This document shows, piece after piece, positions 1 to 8,454 of a stretch of 64,000 nucleotides of DNA (within the stretch, counting starts at the first letter, position 1; every line of letters begins with the position of its first letter). A model generated the notes under the pieces. That model made no database searches and was not told where the DNA came from. It saw nothing but the letters and a program-made list of their open reading frames with translations. The stretch is from Lactiplantibacillus nangangensis (GTDB lineage Bacteria; Bacillota; Bacilli; Lactobacillales; Lactobacillaceae): positions 1 through 64,000 of the forward strand of contig NZ_BJDI01000001.1 of the NCBI RefSeq assembly GCF_005405065.1, in the 5' to 3' direction. The position numbers and the translations under genes are program-made.

Positions 1-165
1 CTCATTTAAAAAGTTGGTTCAAATTTATTAATTGTTTTCACGAATTGACTTCGCAAATGTTTTGCTAACAATCTCGAAGATTGCTAGACCCTACACATTT
101 GATTTGTCGAAACTTTGTTCAGTTTTCAAAGGTCTAATTTGTTGGTTGATTGCCTCAACGCAACT
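1..165 (-). other. 5' leader of an rRNA operon (16S lies left of the window)
   Basis: Read on the minus strand this is a pre-16S leader. It has a boxA-like antitermination element at about 114-136 (core CTTTGAAAACTGAACAAAG), a hairpin at 65-87, and an AT-rich stretch ending in AAATGAG at base 1. In lactobacilli that ending directly precedes AGTTTGATCCTGG, the start of 16S rRNA. The 16S gene itself is outside the window, so the assignment rests on the leader motif and the promoters behind it. Confidence 0.72.
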
Positions 166-170
166 TAATC

Positions 171-199
171 ATCATAGCATCTGAAGCGCTTACTGTCAA
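171..199 (-). promoter_or_regulatory. rRNA operon promoter, proximal of three
   Basis: Minus strand: -35 TTGACA (194-199), 17-nt spacer, -10 TATGAT (171-176). The spacer contains AAGCGCTT, a cre-like core. It is the last of three tandem consensus promoters pointing to the left edge. Confidence 0.8.
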
Positions 200-264
200 A
201 TACTTTTTTTCAAAGAATTTAACGGGCTTTTTCAACTATCATTGCCGTTGCGACAACAGAAACT

Positions 265-293
265 ATCATATCAATTATTGAAGAAGTTGTCAA
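265..293 (-). promoter_or_regulatory. rRNA operon promoter, middle
   Basis: Minus strand: -35 TTGACA (288-293), 17-nt spacer, -10 TATGAT (265-270), both near-perfect sigma-A elements. It lies about 94 bp behind the proximal promoter. Confidence 0.8.
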
Positions 294-362
294 CAACTAA
301 TTTCAATAATCTTTTTCGTTTCATCAGCGCTTGGCTGACCTGCCGTAGCAGCAACGTATACT

Positions 363-391
363 AATATACCAATTTGAAATGAAAGTGTCAA
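363..391 (-). promoter_or_regulatory. rRNA operon promoter, distal
   Basis: Minus strand: -35 TTGACA (386-391), 17-nt spacer, -10 TATATT (363-368). It is about 98 bp behind the middle promoter; the even spacing is typical of multi-promoter rrn operons. Confidence 0.75.
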
Positions 392-417
392 CAATTTTTG
401 ATAACTTTTTTCATAAT

Positions 418-447
418 TTGTCAAAAACACCTCTTTATCTCTATAAT
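418..447 (+). promoter_or_regulatory. promoter of the VanZ-like gene
   Basis: TTGTCA (418-423), 18-nt spacer, TATAAT (442-447), about 30 bp before the VanZ-like start. It is divergent from the rRNA promoters. Confidence 0.55.
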
Positions 448-478
448 AGAGGTCATTATTAGATAGAGAGGAGTGCCA

Positions 479-1000
479 TTGCACATGTTAGGCTGGCTAC
501 CTTGGTTATTAATGACCATTACAGTTCTTTTCACGGAAATTCACATCTGGCGCTTGCCACTAACAAAGCTTCAGCGGCTTAAACGCAGCGCATTGCTCGG
601 CTTCATCTGGATTTTAACGGCCTTCTGCTACACACCAACCAATTACGATTTTAGTAGTGGCGTTATCCTCCCCTACATTGAGTGGGGACCAACCAAAATC
701 ATTTACAACCCGATTCGCGAATTGGATCTTGGCTTTTGGCTCAACGTGCTGTTAACGATGCCTTTAGGTTTCTTAATTGGTTGGAATCGGCCCAAGTTAG
801 CTTGGCGCCGAATAATCCTGTTGGGACTTTTAACCGGGTTGTCATTGGAAAGTGGCCAATTCATCTTAGATTGGCTCGTTCACATTGATCGTTGGATCGA
901 CATCGACGACGTTCTCACCAATTGGGCTGGTGTCATTAGCGGTTTTGGACTCTATCAACTTTGTGCGCGGACGCCAGGTCTTCGCTGGCTACAAAAATAA
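479..1000 (+). CDS. VanZ-like membrane protein
   Basis: Small integral membrane protein of about 174 residues with four to five hydrophobic segments. The central GFLIGWNRPK loop, the LESGQF motif and the DIDDVLTNWAGVISG motif near the end are hallmarks of the VanZ-like family (the E-x-x-Q and D-D-x-x-N residues are the family signature). VanZ proteins are linked to low-level teicoplanin resistance and envelope traits; a role here is not known. The AGAGGAG ribosome site (467-473) excludes the GTG at 473 and favours TTG at 479; ATG at 485 is the alternative. It is a single-gene unit with its own promoter and terminator. Confidence 0.85.
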   Translation: MHMLGWLPWLLMTITVLFTEIHIWRLPLTKLQRLKRSALLGFIWILTAFCYTPTNYDFSSGVILPYIEWGPTKIIYNPIRELDLGFWLNVLLTMPLGFLIGWNRPKLAWRRIILLGLLTGLSLESGQFILDWLVHIDRWIDIDDVLTNWAGVISGFGLYQLCARTPGLRWLQK

Positions 1001-1044
1001 GCAGTTAGGTCCGCTCAGATGAGTCGACCTAACTGCTTATTTTG
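998..1044. terminator. bidirectional terminator
   Basis: 13-bp perfect stem (998-1010 with 1027-1039) followed by a T-rich tract. It sits between the convergent VanZ-like and serine hydrolase genes. Confidence 0.85.
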
Positions 1045-1049
1045 TTGCA

Positions 1050-2039
1050 CTAGTCTTGATCATTAAAAAACAGATCAAAAACCTGTTGTCGATCACGATT
1101 CCAAACTTGGTTATCACTGGTTGGATAGACCCGATTGGTTAAAAGAACTAATCCGACTTGCCGATCTAAATCAAAAGCAACCGCCGTCCCGGTATAACCA
1201 GTATGTAGATACTGATGTTTGCCATTGTAACGTTCCCAACCAAGGGTGCGACCTTCAACATCGTATTCGCCTAACCAGTCAAAGACATTTTCATCTAAAA
1301 CGCGTTTGCCTTGATACTCGCCAAAGTTCAACATCATTTCAATAAAAACGGTTAAATCAGTCAAAGTCGAAAATAGACCCGCATGACCACTCTCACCATT
1401 GAGTAAGAACGCCTTATAATCATGGACTTGGCCTTGGATTTGCCCACGACGAGGATCAAACTCGGTTGGCACAAACCGAACCTTAGGCCGATTTAAATTA
1501 TAGCCGGTGTTCGTCATGGCTAGCGGATAAAGAACATGATCTTGAATGCTCCGAGCTAAAGCACCATCGACGGTCCGAATGATCCAGCCAAGAATAATGT
1601 ATCCCAAGTCTGAATAAACAAACTTTTCACCCGGCCGATTGATCAGCTTAGCGTCATAAACCGCCGCAATTAAATCTTCACGATTCATATTGGTCAAATT
1701 ATCAATGTCAGCCGGCAGGCCACTATTATGAAGCAACAATTGTTTAATTGTAATTTCTTTATGGGCAAACCCAGGCAGAAAACGTGCTACGGGATCATCT
1801 AAGCGAATCGTATGATCCGAAAGCAATTGAAAAATCCGAGTCGTGGTCCCAACGACCTTAGTTACCGAAGCCAAATCATAAATCATCGATGGATCTAAAC
1901 CAATTGCAAAGTCATCTTTTCCTTGTTTACCACGATAATACTGGGTCACGCCTTTAGGGGTAATTAGGCTAAACGATGCGCCGTAAATATCACCCGCATC
2001 AAGGCAACTCTCAATGTATGCTGCTATTTTATCAATCAC
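1050..2039 (-). CDS. serine hydrolase, beta-lactamase/class C family
   Basis: 329-residue protein of the beta-lactamase-related serine hydrolase family (esterases, D-amino peptidases, class C-like enzymes). The catalytic S-x-x-K is seen as SVTK at residues 58-61 and the second motif as YSD at 142-144. An HTG motif near residue 280 is in the position of the KTG box. There is no signal peptide, so a cytoplasmic esterase or peptidase is more likely than a true beta-lactamase. Start is GTG at 2039 behind AAGGGTGG. The gene stands alone, convergent with the VanZ-like gene. The substrate cannot be told from sequence. Confidence 0.85.
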   Translation of the reverse strand: MIDKIAAYIESCLDAGDIYGASFSLITPKGVTQYYRGKQGKDDFAIGLDPSMIYDLASVTKVVGTTTRIFQLLSDHTIRLDDPVARFLPGFAHKEITIKQLLLHNSGLPADIDNLTNMNREDLIAAVYDAKLINRPGEKFVYSDLGYIILGWIIRTVDGALARSIQDHVLYPLAMTNTGYNLNRPKVRFVPTEFDPRRGQIQGQVHDYKAFLLNGESGHAGLFSTLTDLTVFIEMMLNFGEYQGKRVLDENVFDWLGEYDVEGRTLGWERYNGKHQYLHTGYTGTAVAFDLDRQVGLVLLTNRVYPTSDNQVWNRDRQQVFDLFFNDQD

Positions 2040-2176
2040 GTGTTATCGGCCACCCTTTCATCATCCGTCAGCACGTTAAATCCGTGCGCCATACAGACTG
2101 TTGTACCCTTTTATCATAACGAAAATCCGGATAAAAGCAACGCCAATAACTTTTTAAAATTTCAGCACTTTAGTAT

Positions 2177-2190
2177 TGCAACCGCTTACA
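2177..2190 (+). promoter_or_regulatory. cre-like site before the large RNA
   Basis: TGCAACCGCTTACA matches the cre consensus TGWAANCGNTNWCA with one mismatch. It lies just before a TATACT -10 element (2202-2207), so CcpA could control the large RNA downstream. The matching -35 is weak (TTGCAA at 2176 gives a 20-nt spacer). Confidence 0.45.
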
Positions 2191-2211
2191 TATTCTGTTA
2201 GTATACTAAGT

Positions 2212-2825
2212 GAGGAAAGGAATTAATCCTCATTAGCAAGCTTCTCAATGAGCATTGGCTGTCGCTGTAATGTTAGGCAGCTAGTAAGACAAGTTAGGGT
2301 CGTTATCGAAACCATTTCGGGCGTTGAAAAGCGTTATCGGTCTAGCGAGTGTCGGGAGATTTTACGTTGGATGGCTGAACGTTAACCCTTGAATAAACGA
2401 TAACCGCAACAGCATCAATTGGTGTTATCTAGACTATCAAGTTTTAATCTTTAGATTAGAGACAGGGTGTCGCCGATGCCAAGTTTAAAGTTCCACTAGT
2501 ACAGTTCCATTGTAAGCTTCAGGTTTCTAAAAGTTTAAACGGAGGTGCATGTCTGTTACGAAGACATTCCTAAGTTTTAAACGCGAGTTCGGCTTTCGTT
2601 AAAACCCGTTTGAAGAGTCAAGAATCAAGTATTTAGGTACTTTTGATCGACTAGAGCAGATAGCTACAATAAATACGGGTTAGTCCGTTAGAAGTTGGAC
2701 ACACGTAAAATTGAATAAGCATGAAGGTGTAACGCATTAAGAACACTGAACAAGTATTTCTTGCTAATATGGATTATTCCTCATAAGTAGAACTCAAGTT
2801 GAGAAGCCTTGGGTTCTATTTTTTT
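2212..2825 (+). ncRNA. large structured non-coding RNA, ROOL-like candidate
   Basis: About 610 nt without a credible reading frame, bracketed by a -10 element and a strong terminator. The two ends pair over a long distance: GGAATTAATCC (2219-2229) with GGATTATTCC (2771-2780), and ATTAGCAAG (2232-2240) perfectly with CTTGCTAAT (2760-2768), closing some 520 nt. Inside are further local hairpins, for example ATGTCT/AGACAT at 2549-2567. It is not tmRNA, RNase P RNA or 6S RNA (none of their conserved blocks is present). Size, closing stem and host group fit the ROOL class (about 580 nt, Lactobacillales); GOLLD-type RNA or an unnamed class are alternatives. The non-coding RNA call is firm, the class is inference. 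Confidence 0.65.
2788..2825 (+). terminator. terminator of the large RNA
   Basis: 11-bp stem (2788-2798 with 2808-2818, one wobble) followed by seven T residues. Confidence 0.9.
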
Positions 2826-2913
2826 GTGCTTTCATCGTCTCGGTCCCCTTTTTCACCAGCAAAATAATCGCAATAACTATTATATAGAAGTAAGTGACTC
2901 GTTTTTACAGACC

Positions 2914-2950
2914 CGCAACCGTTTACATCCCTTTCACTAACCCGTATACT
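2914..2950 (+). promoter_or_regulatory. promoter with overlapping cre-like site
   Basis: TTTACA (2922-2927), 17-nt spacer, TATACT (2945-2950), 30 bp before the aldo/keto reductase. A cre-like CGCAACCGTTTACA (2914-2927, two mismatches) overlaps the -35, suggesting CcpA repression. The sequence echoes the cre-like site before the large RNA at 2177. Confidence 0.65.
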
Positions 2951-2979
2951 TAACTTAAACTCTAAGGGGGATTTTTCAC

Positions 2980-3900
2980 TTGAAAACAATCAATTTAGGC
3001 CAAAGTGGGATGCAAACATCCGCAGTCGCTTTAGGCATTATGCGTATGAATAGTTTAACTGTCGACCAAGCCACCAAAGTACTGGAAACCGCAGTTGATC
3101 TCGGCATCAATTATGTTGATTCCGCCGACATCTACGGTGGTGGCGACTCATCAACCATTTTTGGCAAAGCTTTAAAACAATCATCAGTTAAGCGTGACCA
3201 ACTGTATCTCCAATCCAAAGGCGGTATTGTCCCTGGCAAACGCTATGATTTCTCTAAACAGCACATCATTGAAGCCGTCGACGGTGAACTTAGCCGCTTA
3301 GGCGTTGACTACTTAGATAGTTTTCTACTTCACCGTCCAGATCCATTGATGGAACCAGCCGAAGTTGCTGAGGCTTTCAATGAACTTCAGATTAGTGGCA
3401 AAGTCCGTCATTTTGGGGTCTCTAATTTTAATCCGATGCAAGTCGACTTACTTCAATCAGCGCTAAATCAACGCTTGATGATCAATCAGTTGCAATTTGG
3501 TGTCATGCATACCGGTGCCATCGACTTCGGTTTGCACACCAATATGCAAGATGACCGCAGTATTAACCACGACGGCGAAATCATTGAATACTCGCGTCTG
3601 CACCACATGACCATTCAAGCTTGGTCACCTTATCAATACGGTAACTTCGCCGGAATCTTCCTCGACAATCCGAAGTTTCCTAAGTTGAATGACGCCATGC
3701 AAGCCCTCGCCGATGAAAAGCACACCAGCAAGAGTGCGATTGCGACTGCTTGGATTTTGCGGCATCCCGCTAAGATTCAAGTCATCTTAGGCACCATGAA
3801 CCCCAAGCATTTAACTGAGAATGCTGCTGGTGCTGATATTGATTTGTCCCGGCAAGAATGGTACGACATCTACTTTGCTGCCGGCAACGATTTACCTTAA
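2980..3900 (+). CDS. aldo/keto reductase
   Basis: 306-residue NAD(P)H-dependent oxidoreductase of the aldo/keto reductase superfamily (YdhF/YcsN-like), a TIM barrel reducing aldehydes or ketones in the cytoplasm. The catalytic tetrad can be placed: Asp and Tyr in YVDSADIYGGG near residues 45-53, Lys in LQSKGG and His in FLLHRPDP. The phosphate-binding GTMNPKHL stretch is near the C-terminus. Start is TTG at 2980 with AGGGGG nine bases upstream. It is monocistronic, with its own promoter, a cre-like operator and a terminator. Physiological substrate unknown. Confidence 0.92.
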   Translation: MKTINLGQSGMQTSAVALGIMRMNSLTVDQATKVLETAVDLGINYVDSADIYGGGDSSTIFGKALKQSSVKRDQLYLQSKGGIVPGKRYDFSKQHIIEAVDGELSRLGVDYLDSFLLHRPDPLMEPAEVAEAFNELQISGKVRHFGVSNFNPMQVDLLQSALNQRLMINQLQFGVMHTGAIDFGLHTNMQDDRSINHDGEIIEYSRLHHMTIQAWSPYQYGNFAGIFLDNPKFPKLNDAMQALADEKHTSKSAIATAWILRHPAKIQVILGTMNPKHLTENAAGADIDLSRQEWYDIYFAAGNDLP

Positions 3901-3913
3901 TGGTATGTTAGAG

Positions 3914-3943
3914 GCGTTTGGGCGCAATGCTCAAACGCTTTTT
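3914..3943 (+). terminator. terminator after aldo/keto reductase
   Basis: 10-bp stem (3914-3923 with 3929-3938) and a T run. Confidence 0.85.
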
Positions 3944-4179
3944 AGTTACTCAAAAAAATACCAACTTGCGTTAAACTCTTGCTGTTTGAAATAACAATTA
4001 CCAATCTGTTCACGCATTGGCCTGGTTGTTTAGTTAAATTTCGCATAAGAAGCGTTAAATCACCTTAAATTCAAGTTTTTATATTTCGATTTTTAGTAAA
4101 ACTGCGCTATCATTGACGATGTAAACACCTAAATAAAATCAATAATCATTTTAAATGCATGATCAAGGGGAGCCCTGCT

Positions 4180-4602
4180 ATGTCAAAATTCAACATTACG
4201 CTTATCAACGCTGACCGCGCCAAGGCAATGCTGACGGAATATAAGGAACAACGTAAGAATTCGATTCCGCGGTTAGCCCATCCGGGACGCTATATTTTAC
4301 CGGATTATAAATTAACTCGTCGCCGGGCGGCATTTAAGATCGTCAAACATACCTTCTTAACCCCCCATTACAAATCCTACGTTGCCATGGATTCTGACAA
4401 TGGCCACACCCTCTGGTTTCATAACTTTGGCTCCCTTACCGAAGCTTTGTTCTGGCTAGAAACTGGCTTAAAGATTAGCGACACGGACTCACATTCAAAC
4501 TACAAAGAATGGTCCGTTAAGCACGCCGATAAAATTGTCACCTTTAAAGACGCGCTACGTGATCTCAAAAAACAACAACCTGCTAAAAAGAAAACCAAAT
4601 AA
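4180..4602 (+). CDS. basic cytoplasmic protein, unknown function
   Basis: 140-residue protein not recognised. It is strongly basic, has no membrane segment, and ends in a lysine-rich tail (KKQQPAKKKTK). The ATG at 4180 is chosen over the upstream ATG at 4159 because AAGGGGA (4165-4171) sits eight bases before it. The upstream region is AT-rich. It is a single-gene unit closed by a strong terminator. A nucleic-acid-binding role would fit the charge but nothing more specific is visible. Confidence 0.65.
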   Translation: MSKFNITLINADRAKAMLTEYKEQRKNSIPRLAHPGRYILPDYKLTRRRAAFKIVKHTFLTPHYKSYVAMDSDNGHTLWFHNFGSLTEALFWLETGLKISDTDSHSNYKEWSVKHADKIVTFKDALRDLKKQQPAKKKTK

Positions 4603-4621
4603 GCAGTCGAGATACCACCAA

Positions 4622-4666
4622 AACAGCGCCTCAGAAATCAGGTTAAGATTTCTGAGACGCTGTTTT
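4622..4666. terminator. bidirectional terminator
   Basis: Long stem CAGCGCCTCAGAAATC with GATTTCTGAGACGCTG, one mismatch, flanked by A and T runs; it serves the convergent genes at 4180 and 4676. Confidence 0.9.
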
Positions 4667-4675
4667 GCTATCCTA

Positions 4676-5905
4676 TTAGCTTTCCCCATTCAAATAAGCT
4701 GGGAAGAGCTCCTCATACAACTTAATGAAGTCAAGATACATAGTTGCTGAAATCGACTCATTGGCTTGATGGGACGTAAAGTTACCCGGTCCAAAGACTG
4801 TGTAATCGGCGCCTAATGGCCGGTCAATTAAGAATTGCCGCGCATCGGTACCTCCAGCAGCTCCCATGGCGGGAATCGTTTTGTCTGTAATCAACACACC
4901 CATCGCTTGAGCTGCTAGTTGCGTCATTTTTTCTTCCGCTGGCGTAAAACTGACCTGTTCTAAATAAGGCTGGCCTAGTCGTTGAATCAAGCGTAGCATC
5001 CGGCCATCGGGATCACCGACGACGGGATGAACCGACATTTCAACGTGTAAACTGATGTCACTGCCATTAGCGGCATTATAGTCGGCTAGCGTCGTTTTAA
5101 ACGTCTTGATCAAGGCGTCATTGCTAATTTCTGGAATCGTCCGCATATTGATTTGTGCTTGAGCTAAGTTTGGAATCGTATTGACCTGATTACCGCCATG
5201 GAAAACATCGATATTAAACAACGTTTCCGTGTTCAAAACATCATTCCTAACCCCAGCCGTCAAAGTTTTGACCTTTTCCTGAATCTGAACTAAGGCATTT
5301 ACTAAATGAGCTACCGCATTGTTGCCCATTTTCGGCATTGAGCTATGTGCTGTCTGCCCTTTAGACGTTAAAGTAACATCGACAGATCCCGCTTGCGCGT
5401 AACAAATATTATAACCAGTTGGTTCAGCAATCATTAAAGCGGCCACGTCTTGCATATACCCAGCTGCCGTCAAATCAGCCGCCCCTTGTTCTGCGAATTC
5501 CTCACCATATGTGGCTAACAACCGTATCGTCCCATTTAGCGGAACCTGATGGTCTTTTAACTCGATCATCGCGATTACTAAGGCTGCCAAACCACTCTTC
5601 ATGTCACAACTGCCACGACCGACTAACTGGTCGCCAACCGTGGTCAGGGTAAATGGGTCCTGATTCCACTCAGCGGCAGTGACTGCGACCGTATCCATAT
5701 GCCCAGAAACAGCTAAAACAGGTTGCCCAGTGCCAACCTCAGCAACCAAATTCGCCCGCTGATCCCCAGCTGGCAGGACTTGGCACTTAATCCCTGCTTG
5801 ATCAAATAATGTCTTGAGGTAAGTTGCAACTGCTAATTCGTTCCCGTTAACAGACTGAATCTTAACTAATTGGCGTAAAATTTCAATTTTTTCGGCAGAT
5901 TCCAT
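4676..5905 (-). CDS. M20 family metallopeptidase, ArgE/DapE-type deacylase
   Basis: 409-residue zinc-dependent amidohydrolase. The metal ligands are visible: SGHMDTV near the N-terminal quarter, GRGSCDMKSG, the catalytic YGEE pair, AEPTGYN, and a late His in TSHQANES. GGTDAR is the dimer-domain motif. The best family match is ArgE/DapE/ACY1, so succinyl-diaminopimelate desuccinylase is the usual annotation in lactobacilli, although acetylornithine or dipeptide substrates are equally compatible. Start is the ATG at 5905, with AGGGG eight bases before it; the ATG 27 bases upstream has no site. Confidence 0.88.
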   Translation of the reverse strand: MESAEKIEILRQLVKIQSVNGNELAVATYLKTLFDQAGIKCQVLPAGDQRANLVAEVGTGQPVLAVSGHMDTVAVTAAEWNQDPFTLTTVGDQLVGRGSCDMKSGLAALVIAMIELKDHQVPLNGTIRLLATYGEEFAEQGAADLTAAGYMQDVAALMIAEPTGYNICYAQAGSVDVTLTSKGQTAHSSMPKMGNNAVAHLVNALVQIQEKVKTLTAGVRNDVLNTETLFNIDVFHGGNQVNTIPNLAQAQINMRTIPEISNDALIKTFKTTLADYNAANGSDISLHVEMSVHPVVGDPDGRMLRLIQRLGQPYLEQVSFTPAEEKMTQLAAQAMGVLITDKTIPAMGAAGGTDARQFLIDRPLGADYTVFGPGNFTSHQANESISATMYLDFIKLYEELFPAYLNGES

Positions 5906-6046
5906 AAATGCATCCCCTAATCTGATTTTCAATAACTGTACACATCAGTTTAGTCTCATCATAGTCTGATTTCCCCGTCGATACAATTATTGCCAACAGT
6001 CATTCACAAAATTCTATCCAACTGATCATTGCACGACCGTCACTAA

Positions 6047-6564
6047 CTACCAGTCATCAAGCTTGGTAGCAATGACCACGCGTTTGTCAGGTGACTTTCA
6101 AAAAACGATTCCAATCGCTTACCACGCAAAAAAGGACTTGGTCACCCAAGCCCAACCCAATCATGTCGCCTAGCTCAACAAAACCTGCCGAGGCCCACCT
6201 AGGCATCATGACAGCTCCAAATAACTACTCCCCAAACCTGCAATCCTAATCTCTTTTGACCTTGGTTATACCAACCATGACTTAATTCGAAACGGGCTTA
6301 AACATTCCAACTCGTACGCTCGATTGCCAATGAACCGCATTGGGTATTGGACCAGTCGTCAATCGGGTTGGTAGTTCTGGCGGTAAGGTGACCGCTCGCA
6401 GTCGTTGTTGCCGATGTCGCAAGACTGGTAAACTGGTTGCCGCCGCTGGATTATCAGCGAAAGGAAACGGGATGTGGCTGATGCCACCGAACTAGGGTCC
6501 CCCAACCACTAATTAATAAGCCCAATCCTAAAACCGTCATCAATTTACCGAATGTCTTCATCAT
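6047..6564 (-). pseudogene. decayed sortase (class A/D-like)
   Basis: On the minus strand AAGGTGG precedes ATGATG at 6564 and a hydrophobic N-terminus (LMTVLGLGLLISGWGTLV). The frame then stops after 36 codons. Shifting frame recovers ADNPAAATSLPVLRHRQQ and LPPELPTRLT, then HGWYNQGQKRLG, GVVIWSCHDA, FVELGDMIGLGLGDQVLF and finally RVVIATKLDD. In order these match sortase landmarks: N-terminal anchor, P-x-x-L strand, GWY, G-x-V-I-x-G-H (active-site His), L-x-x-L-x-x-GD, and the R-V-V-V strand after the catalytic Cys. At least two frameshifts and two stops are present and the TLxTC cysteine motif is lost. Total length (about 170 codons) suits a sortase. Confidence 0.6.
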
Positions 6565-6695
6565 TAGTAACCACCTTACATTGACTTATTTCGATTACAG
6601 TTATGAGTATAGATTGTCGGTGTAAAGGGATGATCACCGTCCGGTAAAGTTATTGTTTAGATTGCGTAAACTAGGGCAAAATTGTCGCTTAAGCT

Positions 6696-6731
6696 GAAAA
6701 AAAGAGGCCTGTATTTTGCATACAGACCTCT
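6696..6731 (-). terminator. terminator of the BCCT gene
   Basis: Stem AGAGGTCTGTATG / ATACAGGCCTCT followed by a T7 run on the minus strand. Confidence 0.9.
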
Positions 6732-6774
6732 CCTGAGTCATTTTAAATTTTAGCCTCGAAACAGTTCACTCAGC

Positions 6775-8442
6775 CTAATCCGTTTCCGAAGCCGACTTCC
6801 GACTGGTACGCCGTTCACCAGCGTAGTCAGATTTCGTCGAGATTTCGACATCGCGCGCCAACGCTTTCCGTTTAGCCGCAACTTTAGCTTTCGCCGCAAT
6901 TTTAGCCGCCTCTTCCACTGGATCCGTCGTCAAATCATGATAGATGGAAACTAGCAAAATCAAACAGACTGCAATCAATGGGAAGCCCGACATCGCACAA
7001 ATCGACTGAATAGCTTTGAAGCCACCGACCGTCACTAATCCTAATGAGAACAAGAGGAAGATGACGACCCAGCTCATCCGATTGAAACGACTAGGCTGTT
7101 GCCCAACTGATAATTCTTTACTTGTAAATGATGACGTAATAAAGGCAAATGAAGAGACCGTCGTTGCCAAGAAGATGAAGCACGATAAGCAATACAAGGC
7201 TAACATGATCATCTTAAGCGGCAAGGTCGTTAAGACGGCAGCAATCACCGCTGCTTGGCCTTGAGTATTCAAAATGTGAACCAAGTTGACGATGCCCATC
7301 TTTTGTAAGTACAACGCGTACCCACCAAGGATGGCATAGAAGCTGACACAGCCTAATGAGCCCCATAACAACATCCCACCTAAGACTTGGCGAATTGTCC
7401 GGCCACGTGAGATCCGTGCAATGAACAAGCCCATCACTGGCATAAAGGATAACCACCAGCCCCAATAGAAAATCGTTTGGCTTTGCATAGCAGTCATTGG
7501 CCCATTTGGTGATGAATTGAAACTTAAACTAACAAATTTATTGATAAATAACCCGATACTATTCGTTTCAGAATTCAAAATATAAGTCGTTGGGCCGACT
7601 AACAAGACAACCACTAAGAACCCAATCGCTAACCAAATGTGGGCTGAACTTAACCGGCCAATCCCACGTTTGAGGCCATTAAAGACGGCCGCCGCAAAGA
7701 TGACAAATAGAATGGCAAATAGTCCAAGCTTTAACGTCATCGTATCTGCGACACCGGTAACGGTACTCAAAACCTTCGAAATAACTGGGATTTCCATCCC
7801 AACAGAAGTCCCGACACCACCCATGATGCCGATAATGACTAAGAAATCAATGACATTGCGGGCCAGCTGTTTGGCGAGACCCGGACCTGCTAAAACTGAA
7901 ATGGCGGCACTGAGCCGTTGTACTTTGACATGCTTCACATACATCGCATAAGCGATCCCAATCGTGGCTGGTGCAAACATCATCCACGCCATAGGGCCCC
8001 AGTTAAACTGACCGAGCATGTGCGCATAATTATACGCGGAATTTGAAAATGGCTTGACGCCAAATGATGGACTTTGTAAATAACGCAAAGGATCAGCAAT
8101 ACTCAACATCAAGATGCTGGCATCGATCCCAGTTGCGTAAACCATGCTACCCCAATGGAATGTTGAAAATTCCGGTTTGTCTTTGGGGCCACCTAGTTTC
8201 GTTTTACCGAGCTTACTAAAAGCGAGGTAAATGAAGAAGATAAAGTTGATGACGTAAACGAGCATGTACAGCCAACTCATGTTAACCGTCAACCAGTTCA
8301 GGATTGAGCCCAAGCCAGTTTCCAAGGATTTACCACCGACTAACAGAAAAATTGAAGCGACAGCGAATAATCCAATCGTTGGTAAGTACACCCACCAATC
8401 AATATTCTTGCTTTTTAAAATAATAAACCTGCTACTGAACAT
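6775..8442 (-). CDS. BCCT family transporter (betaine/carnitine/choline type)
   Basis: 555-residue membrane protein with about twelve transmembrane helices. FHWGSMVYATG, the ADPLRYLQ stretch and FIARISRGRTIR identify the BCCT family, which imports quaternary ammonium compounds with Na+ or H+. The usual 'WWxxWxPFxGxFIARISRGRT' tryptophan box reads WWLSFMPVMGLFIARISRGR, so one Trp of the substrate cage is replaced and the substrate may not be betaine. The C-terminal tail is long, charged and Ala/Lys-rich (about 50 residues), as in osmosensing members. The start (ATG 8442) has only a weak AGAAAG site and lies behind a hairpin-rich leader. Confidence 0.85.
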   Translation of the reverse strand: MFSSRFIILKSKNIDWWVYLPTIGLFAVASIFLLVGGKSLETGLGSILNWLTVNMSWLYMLVYVINFIFFIYLAFSKLGKTKLGGPKDKPEFSTFHWGSMVYATGIDASILMLSIADPLRYLQSPSFGVKPFSNSAYNYAHMLGQFNWGPMAWMMFAPATIGIAYAMYVKHVKVQRLSAAISVLAGPGLAKQLARNVIDFLVIIGIMGGVGTSVGMEIPVISKVLSTVTGVADTMTLKLGLFAILFVIFAAAVFNGLKRGIGRLSSAHIWLAIGFLVVVLLVGPTTYILNSETNSIGLFINKFVSLSFNSSPNGPMTAMQSQTIFYWGWWLSFMPVMGLFIARISRGRTIRQVLGGMLLWGSLGCVSFYAILGGYALYLQKMGIVNLVHILNTQGQAAVIAAVLTTLPLKMIMLALYCLSCFIFLATTVSSFAFITSSFTSKELSVGQQPSRFNRMSWVVIFLLFSLGLVTVGGFKAIQSICAMSGFPLIAVCLILLVSIYHDLTTDPVEEAAKIAAKAKVAAKRKALARDVEISTKSDYAGERRTSRKSASETD

Positions 8443-8454
8443 ATACTTTCTATA

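Noticed and set aside
290-484. 64-residue frame on the minus strand
   Set aside because: It crosses two consensus rRNA promoters and the VanZ ribosome site; no site of its own.
2212-2825. tmRNA, RNase P RNA, 6S RNA or group II intron for the large RNA
   Set aside because: No GGGGACGTTACGG start, no GAGGAAAGTC core, no tag frame, no domain V, and the size is wrong.
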